A stretch of 64,000 nt of DNA from Bradyrhizobium sp. LLZ17 (GTDB lineage Bacteria; Pseudomonadota; Alphaproteobacteria; Rhizobiales; Xanthobacteraceae): the NCBI RefSeq assembly GCF_041200145.1, contig NZ_CP165734.1, positions 3,596,001-3,660,000 on the forward strand, given 5' to 3'. The notes below the pieces were generated by a model, which saw only the letters and a list, made by a program, of their open reading frames with translations, was not told the origin of the DNA and ran no database searches. Of the stretch, positions 58,522 through 64,000 are shown piece after piece (position 1 is the first letter of the stretch; every line of letters starts with the position of its first letter). The translations under genes and the position numbers were made by a program.

Positions 58522-59922
58522 TTAATCGATTGATGATTCTCTCGTGAGTTCGTCAATTACCTGCTTCGTTGCTTCGTAAGCCAAGTCGACGATCTCGTCT
58601 ACTTCGGCTTCTGACACAACCAACGGCGGAGCAAAGCCAAGAATTTCTCCATGCGGCATTGCTCGTACAATGAGCCCAAGATCACGGGCAGCCTTAGAGA
58701 TGCGGGCACCCACCTTGAGCTCCGGATCAAACCGCCGCTTCGTGTGGCGATCCGCAACAAACTCGACAGCGCCGAGCAACCCCACGGCTCGCACCTCCCC
58801 AACGATTTCTAGTTGCGCAAACCGTTCATTGAGGCGCTTATGGAAATGCGCGCCAACAATCCTTGCGCGGTCACTCAAGCGCTCCTTTTCCACGATATCG
58901 AGAACCGCATTGGCAGCAGCGGCCGCAATCGGGTGGCCGGAATAAGTATATCCATGCGAAAACGCCCCGACACGATCCGCTGCTTCCTCCATAACTCCGT
59001 AAACCCTTTCGCCAACGATGGCTCCAGATAGCGGCACGTACCCCGACGTCAGACCTTTGGCGACTGTCACCAGATCGGGCTCGATTCCGTACAACGTGCT
59101 ACCGAAGTCAGCGCCGGTGCGACCGAATCCGCAAATCACCTCGTCTGCGATCAGAAGAACGTCGTAACGCCTGAGCACAGCCTGAATTTCACCCCAATAT
59201 CCAACTGGGGGCGGCGTGATCCCTCCCGTCCCCAGCACCGGCTCAGCAATGAAGGCTCCAATCGTTTCGGGACCCTCTTGCACGATGAGTTGCTCAAGCT
59301 CGGCTGCACGTCGGCGAGAAAACGACTCTTCCGTCTCGCCCGGCTCGGCGCCCCAATAGTGGTGCGGTGCGCCTGTGTGCAAAATACCCGGAACGGGGAG
59401 GTCCACGTAATCGTGGTAAAATGACATACCGGTCATCGAACCGGAAATTACCGAGCAGCCATGGTAGCCTCGCTCGCGCGAGATAATCTTTTTCTTCTTA
59501 GGTTGACCACGTAGATTGTTGTAATACCAAACTAGCTTAGCCTGAGTTTCGTTGGCGTCAGATCCGGACAAGCCAAAGAACACTTTGCTTGGCTTACCTG
59601 GCGTCATACGTACGAGACGATCCGATAAAACGGCGAGCTCTTCGGTCGTGTGGCCCGCATATGTGTGGTAGTAAGCCAACTTATACGCTTGGCGCGCGAT
59701 AGCCTCAGCCACCTCAGTCCGGCCATACCCAATATTTACGCAATAAAGGCCAGCAAATCCGTCAATGTAACTACGTCCCTGCGCGTCTTCGATTCGGACA
59801 CCCTTCCCCCCAGAAATGATGGTGGGATCACCAAGCTTGCCTGTGGCGAAGTCTTTGAGCTGAGTGAAAGGGTGCAGAACGCTCGAGCGATCTAACTCGG
59901 CGATCCTCTTAATGTCAGTCAT
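58522..59922 (-). CDS. Class III aminotransferase (DoeD-like)
   Basis: The protein has 466 residues from ATG 59922 (MTDIKRIAELDRSSVLHPFT) behind AGGAGAAA; the longer frame crosses the upstream gene. PLP-binding features are GLSGSDANETQAKLVWYYNN (about residues 116-135), YHGCSVISGSMTG, LIADEVICGFGRTG (about residues 252-265) and the Schiff-base Lys in VTVAKGLTSGYVPLSG (about residue 288). It is an omega-aminotransferase of the group that includes L-2,4-diaminobutyrate transaminase DoeD. It lies 11 bp downstream of an aldehyde dehydrogenase gene in one operon, divergent from an Lrp regulator, which matches ectoine-catabolic clusters. Substrate by inference. Confidence 0.85.
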   Translation of the reverse strand: MTDIKRIAELDRSSVLHPFTQLKDFATGKLGDPTIISGGKGVRIEDAQGRSYIDGFAGLYCVNIGYGRTEVAEAIARQAYKLAYYHTYAGHTTEELAVLSDRLVRMTPGKPSKVFFGLSGSDANETQAKLVWYYNNLRGQPKKKKIISRERGYHGCSVISGSMTGMSFYHDYVDLPVPGILHTGAPHHYWGAEPGETEESFSRRRAAELEQLIVQEGPETIGAFIAEPVLGTGGITPPPVGYWGEIQAVLRRYDVLLIADEVICGFGRTGADFGSTLYGIEPDLVTVAKGLTSGYVPLSGAIVGERVYGVMEEAADRVGAFSHGYTYSGHPIAAAAANAVLDIVEKERLSDRARIVGAHFHKRLNERFAQLEIVGEVRAVGLLGAVEFVADRHTKRRFDPELKVGARISKAARDLGLIVRAMPHGEILGFAPPLVVSEAEVDEIVDLAYEATKQVIDELTRESSID

Positions 59923-59933
59923 AGCGGTTTCTC

Positions 59934-61496
59934 CTAACGCGCCAGATCGCCGAAGCAGACGTACTTCAGTTCCATGTATTCCGCGATGCCGTGTCGTGAG
60001 CCTTCGCGACCGATCCCGGACTGCTTCCACCCACCGAACGGAATAGGAGGGCCTGTAAATGAAGCCGTATTGATGCCCAGCATGCCGCATTCGATCTGCT
60101 CAGACACTCGGAGCGCTTGACGCAAGCTGTCCGTATAGACGTAGCCGGCCAGACCCATTTCACTAGCGTTGGCTCGAGCAACGACTTCTTCTTCAGAGTC
60201 AAACGGCAGCACAGCGGCAACTGGCCCGAATGTTTCTTCGCGTGCAACAAGCATGTGTTCGGTGACGTCACTGAGCAGGCTCGGAAGAATGAAGTTTGGA
60301 CCCAGGCATTCATCCTGCTTTATAGAAAAGACTTGTGCTCCTTTTGTCACCGCATCATCGATTTGCATCCTACACTTGTCGGCCACCGATGATTTCGTCA
60401 TAGGCCCTATGTTAGTGGCAGGGTCCAGGCCGTGACCGACTTTGAGTCGAGCCATCTTCGCGGCAAACGCCTTAACGAAAGCGCTATAGATGCCCTTTTG
60501 TACGTAGATGCGATTGGCAGCCAGACAGTCCTGGCCCGATGTCGCAAATTTTGCAGCCATGGCTCCTTCGACAGCCTTGTCAACATCGACATCGTCAAAA
60601 ACGATGAAAGGCGCGTGCCCCCCTAGTTCGAGCGAGACTTTCTTTACTGTTTCGGCCGCCGCTTCCAGAAGTAGACGTCCAACTCTGGTAGAGCCCGTGA
60701 ACGAAAGAGCGCGTATTCTTGTATCGCGTAATAGAGGCGCCGAAAGTTCGACGGGATCACCAACAAGCACTTGAAACACACCGCACGGCACGCCGGCCTC
60801 TATAGCTAACCTGGCCACAGCAAGAGCGGAGAGCGGGGTCTCCGGAGCAGGTTTCACAACGATCGGACAACCGGCTGCAAGAGCCGCCCCAGCCTTTCGG
60901 GTAATCATCGCGACAGGAAAATTCCAGGGCGTGACGGCCGCCGCGATGCCGATTGGCTGCATCCGCACATGAAGCAGACTTCCGAGCGTGTGGCTCGGAA
61001 TCGTCTCGCCGTAAGCACGCTCGCCCTCTGCAGCGAACCACTCGAGAAATCCAGCACCATAGGCGATTTCTTGGCGCGCCTCGGCTAGCGGCTTGCCCTG
61101 CTCGCTCGTCACCAAAATGGCCAGCTCCTCTGAGTGATTGAGCATCAATGATGCCCAAGATCTAAGAACGACCCCGCGTTTGGCCGGCAGCAGCTCTCGC
61201 CAAGCGGGAAAAGATCGCTCAGCCGCCGAGATCGCTATCTTCATATCAGCGGCGTCACAACGAGCGACGGTCGCGATCTCCTCCCCGGTAGCCGGATCGA
61301 ACACAAAATCTCTTTTCTCGCCGGCAACCCAGCGACCATCAACGAGAGCCGCTCCCGAAACAAAATCGCGACGCCGCAAAGACTCGAGGCACTTCCTAGC
61401 CAGACCGGTCGAATGCGAATGTTTGGGTCGAGAAATCTGTAAGTCCATTGACAGTCTCACGCAGTCGCCTGTTGAAATCGCTGGCGCATTCAGCAT
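59934..61496 (-). CDS. NAD(P)-dependent aldehyde dehydrogenase (DoeC/SSADH-like)
   Basis: The protein has 520 residues from ATG 61496 (an ATG at 61448 is a possible alternative). ALDH features: VTPWNFPVAMITRKAGAALA (the N-terminal Asn site, about residue 187), FTGSTRVGRLLL, the catalytic Glu in SLELGGHAPFIVFDD (about residue 288) and the catalytic Cys in TSGQDCLAANRIYV (about residue 322). It is closest in style to succinate-semialdehyde dehydrogenases. In the ectoine pathway DoeC oxidises aspartate-semialdehyde to aspartate, and the neighbouring aminotransferase, Lrp regulator and M24 hydrolase fit that. It is transcribed divergently from the regulator across 103 bp. Confidence 0.87.
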   Translation of the reverse strand: MLNAPAISTGDCVRLSMDLQISRPKHSHSTGLARKCLESLRRRDFVSGAALVDGRWVAGEKRDFVFDPATGEEIATVARCDAADMKIAISAAERSFPAWRELLPAKRGVVLRSWASLMLNHSEELAILVTSEQGKPLAEARQEIAYGAGFLEWFAAEGERAYGETIPSHTLGSLLHVRMQPIGIAAAVTPWNFPVAMITRKAGAALAAGCPIVVKPAPETPLSALAVARLAIEAGVPCGVFQVLVGDPVELSAPLLRDTRIRALSFTGSTRVGRLLLEAAAETVKKVSLELGGHAPFIVFDDVDVDKAVEGAMAAKFATSGQDCLAANRIYVQKGIYSAFVKAFAAKMARLKVGHGLDPATNIGPMTKSSVADKCRMQIDDAVTKGAQVFSIKQDECLGPNFILPSLLSDVTEHMLVAREETFGPVAAVLPFDSEEEVVARANASEMGLAGYVYTDSLRQALRVSEQIECGMLGINTASFTGPPIPFGGWKQSGIGREGSRHGIAEYMELKYVCFGDLAR

Positions 61497-61599
61497 ATTG
61501 CTATCGCGAGGTTATTTGTGTCGCATTTTTCTGTGGCCTGAATGATTTCCTGCATGACATGGGCATTTCGCGGCGAAAATCACTAACGGGGGGGCCGGT
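61497..61599. promoter_or_regulatory. Divergent promoter region, aldehyde dehydrogenase / Lrp
   Basis: 103 bp separate the two divergent starts. Lrp/AsnC proteins commonly bind such shared spacers and regulate both sides. The region is moderately AT-rich (TGAATGATTTCCTGCATGAC) but no exact operator was identified. Confidence 0.5.
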
Positions 61600-62076
61600 G
61601 TGCAATACGATCGAATAGACGCCCGTATTCTTGGGATCGTGCAGAAGAACAACCGTCTAACGTCCGAGGTGATCGGCGAAATGGTCGGACTTTCTGCTAC
61701 CGCGTGTCAACGAAGGCTGAAGAGACTCCGTTCGGAACGCATAATAGAAGCTGACGTGTCGATCTTGTCGGCAAAAGCAGTAGGACGACCAATTCAAATG
61801 CTCGTTATGGTGACGCTGGAGCGGGAGCGTTCGGATATTATCGATAAGTTCAAAAAGGCCGTCAAATCCTCGCCGGAGGTCGTGAATGGATTTTACGTCA
61901 CCGGCGACGCTGACTTTGTCCTATATATTTCGGCGCGTACTATGGAAGACTACGAGCAGTTTACTCGCCGTTTCTTCTACGAGAATTCGGACATCAAGGG
62001 CTTCAAGACCATGGTGGTGATGGATCGAGTAAAGGCCGGCTTTGCCGTTCCAGTTGAGATACCGCACGAGGAGTGA
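61600..62076 (+). CDS. Lrp/AsnC-family regulator (DoeX-like)
   Basis: The protein has 158 residues from GTG 61600, preceded by GGGGGG. The N-terminal winged helix-turn-helix is RIDARILGIVQKNNRLTSEV through SATACQRRLKRLRSERII (about residues 5-52). The C-terminal RAM ligand-binding domain runs from about residue 66 (QMLVMVTLERERSDIIDKF) with VNGFYVTGDADFVLYISA (about residues 94-111). It probably senses an amino acid or pathway intermediate and controls the divergent dehydrogenase-aminotransferase operon, and perhaps the M24 gene downstream. A ruined homologue lies at 25785-26220. It is intact. Confidence 0.9.
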   Translation: MQYDRIDARILGIVQKNNRLTSEVIGEMVGLSATACQRRLKRLRSERIIEADVSILSAKAVGRPIQMLVMVTLERERSDIIDKFKKAVKSSPEVVNGFYVTGDADFVLYISARTMEDYEQFTRRFFYENSDIKGFKTMVVMDRVKAGFAVPVEIPHEE

Positions 62077-62903
62077 AAGCCGGGCGCCATGAGCTTGCGC
62101 GTTTTTTCCATTGCTCCCCTCGAATCGGACACGAAAGGCCCGCGCTATCGCGTCCTACAGCAACCATTCGAGAGGCAACCGTTCTGATTCTCATCCCGGC
62201 CAGCAAAACTATCGAGTTGGCGGAACTATTTTTTTCGTAGTGATCTCGGAACGAGAACAGCAGGAGGCAACGGAAATAGAGCCTCGAGCACTTGGGATCA
62301 TCCTGTAACCGCCACATCGCTGTCCAAATACGACGTCAACACTCCTTAATGGACAATGACGCATATCCAATTGCAAGCCGGCTTGCCACACATTGGCGCA
62401 TCTGTCTTCAAAGGGAGTGCTCCTAACTTGCCGCCGCCGAACGGGTGAAAAAAGGAACCGCCGAGACCGGCGCAGGCCTTTCGCGATGGCGACGCCCGCT
62501 TGTGTGAAAGCCCGATTGTAGCGATTCAGGCCTGATTCTACGATGCTTGCCAACTCAGAAGCCTTTCGTCCAGCTCACCGCAGCTGGTCCACGTTATTCC
62601 GGTGAAGGTCGCCATAACTGCCATGACGCCGTCGTTCTCGTCGAATTGCTCAGGGATCGACCAGAACCGCAGCTCAATGACTAATCAGAGTATATGATCT
62701 TGCGCGGTCAAAGTCGGAATTGCGGACGAACGGACAGGAGAAGATTGGGCTCGTAGTCATTAAGTTGCACCACATGGCCAGCTACGCATAATTTCTGCGA
62801 ATTCGGCGGCAACAGAGATGGAACTAGGCAACGAACGCGCGGTAAAGGCTATCAGCGCGCCGTCCATTTCCGGTATATAGGCTATTCAACAGGAGTTGAG
62901 AAA
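62077..62903. other. No gene seen
   Basis: 830 bp between the Lrp gene and the M24 gene. Short frames only. The M24 promoter and RBS (AGGAG at 62891-62895) are at its right edge. The composition suggests decayed DNA, but I could not identify it. Confidence 0.45.
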
Positions 62904-64000
62904 ATGGCGATCAGCAAGGGCCCGCAGGTGTTTCCCCGGACAGAATATCTACGTAGAGTAAATGCCGTAAAAGCTGATATGGCAGAGCGTGGGATAGACG
63001 CGCTCGTTATTTCGAGATCTGCGAAATATCACTTGGCTAACCGGCTATACGGCTCGCACAGCATATGTTCCGCAGGGGGTGGTGATTACGTGCCAAAATG
63101 AGGAACCCACATTCATCTTGCGCAAAATGGATGCGCCTGCAGCGATTCACCAGTCGTTCCTGTCGCGCGATAGCATCATAAGCTATCCTGAGAGCCTCAT
63201 CGGGACACCGGGCAAAGATGGCTACGACGGTGTAATTGATCATGTGCACAAACTCGGCTTGGCGAATAGATCTGTCGGACTCGAGATCGGCGATCTCACT
63301 GTGTATACTGTCGAAAAGTTCAAAGCACGACTGCCGGCCGCAACTATTGTTGACTGCACTAAAGCGGTCGCTTGGATCCGTGGCGTCAAATCCGAGCTTG
63401 AAATAGCCATCATGCGAGAAGCTGCAGCCATCGCTGATGCAGGTATCATGCGTGCCGCCGAAGTGATCCGAGCTGGCGTGCGTGAAGCGGATGCAATGGC
63501 CGAAATCTCCGCAACGCTTGCGCGGGGTGCAAATGGCAAAGTTGGGACGGATATTGCGGGCAACTTCTTTTGTTCCTCGCCACGTACGGGGACTTCCCAT
63601 ATTCGTTGGAGCGAGGACAACATTCGTGACGGATCTCAGATCAACCTCGAGCTTGGTGGCGTACGCCATGCTTACGTTTCAGCTATGAGCCGCACCTTCT
63701 CTGTGGGCGCTCCCTCGGATCAGTTACGTCGCATCAACGATGCACAACTAGCAGGCATGGAAGAAGCGCTCGCCAGTGTCCGGCCCGGCGTCCCTTGCAG
63801 GGACGTAGCCAACGCCTTTTATCGAACGATCGAAAAGTATGGCTACAAGAAGGAATCTCGCTGCGGCTATGCTATTGGCATCGATTGGACCGAGCCGACA
63901 GCGAGCTTCGCGAGAGGCGACGAAACATTGCTCAAGACGAATATGACCTTCCATCTTATGCTCGGAAACTGGATAGAAGAGGATTTTGGGTACGTGGTGA
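62904..64000 (+). pseudogene. M24-family hydrolase (DoeA/EutD-like), frameshifted, runs off the end
   Basis: From ATG 62904 behind AGGAGTTG the frame reads MAISKGPQVFPRTEYLRRVN to ALVISRSAKY. One extra A near 63021-63024 then moves the rest into a second open frame: TWLTGYTARTAYVPQGVVIT, EEPTFILRKMDAPAAIHQSF, later INLELGGVRHAYVSAMSRTF and MTFHLMLGNWIEEDFGYV, still open at 64000. Two metal-ligand Asp positions of M24 peptidases appear to be Glu and Ala here (LELGGVRHAYVSAM), which points to the non-metal creatinase or ectoine-hydrolase branch rather than a peptidase. It may be a true pseudogene or a single-base sequencing error. Confidence 0.78.

Overview
This window reads as accessory, IS-rich DNA from an alphaproteobacterium of the Rhizobiales, most like a Bradyrhizobium symbiosis island or comparable genomic island. 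The basis is a Porin_2-type outer-membrane porin, high GC, and the IS families present (IS66 with tnpABC, IS21, IS256, ISL3, IS5). No replication, tRNA, rRNA or CRISPR feature was found. The organism assignment is an inference from gene content, not a database match.

Layout. 1-11.9 kb is a nest of insertion sequences. An IS256 copy (1-6812) is interrupted by an IS66 element (870-3571, 8-bp target duplication) and an IS21 element (3836-6586, 6-bp duplication). It abuts the left part of an IS5-like transposase relic, which is itself split by a second, diverged IS66-type element (6962-11433). The tnpC of that element is split by an intact IS256 copy (7947-9364, 9-bp duplication). 12.2-13.7 kb carries a porin with a clear terminator. 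14.2-15.5 kb holds two relics. 16.1-20.3 kb is an acyl-CoA block on the minus strand: CaiB/BaiF CoA-transferase, a deleted acyl-CoA dehydrogenase, a phosphotransferase and glutaryl-CoA dehydrogenase. 21-29.3 kb holds single enzymes (CmcJ-like oxidoreductase, MDR reductase, DUF2817 peptidase-like protein, SDR), an IS5 element, a ruined Lrp regulator and a frameshifted MFS transporter. 30.3-32.9 kb is a polar amino-acid ABC transporter operon.

33.9-35.7 kb is the broken remainder of a carnitine-type operon: a truncated dehydrogenase, a thioesterase with a nonsense codon and an intact enoyl-CoA hydratase. It is cut by an IS66 relic that carries an ISL3 element. 40-45.4 kb holds a class III aminotransferase, an M20 peptidase, an M24 hydrolase relic and an Asp/Glu racemase-like protein. 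46.4-50.65 kb is a second ISL3 copy in reverse orientation, with an IS21 inside it. 51.2-55.5 kb is an operon of two enoyl-CoA hydratases and two type III CoA-transferases, the first of them frameshifted. 56-57 kb is a solute-binding protein with no recognisable signal peptide. 58.5-64 kb contains a class III aminotransferase, an aldehyde dehydrogenase, an Lrp/AsnC regulator and an M24 hydrolase, a set that resembles ectoine catabolism (doeD-doeC-doeX-doeA).

Theme. The non-IS genes are mostly catabolic: compatible-solute or amino-acid-derived carbon, CoA-thioester chemistry and small-molecule uptake. Many are broken. Several ruined genes are diverged copies of intact genes elsewhere in the window (M24, Lrp, CmcJ), so the region looks like duplicated catabolic cassettes being eroded by IS activity. 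The most striking structural signal is that both ISL3 copies sit, with 8-bp target duplications, at the exact centre of perfect 36-38 bp palindromes that differ from each other in sequence.
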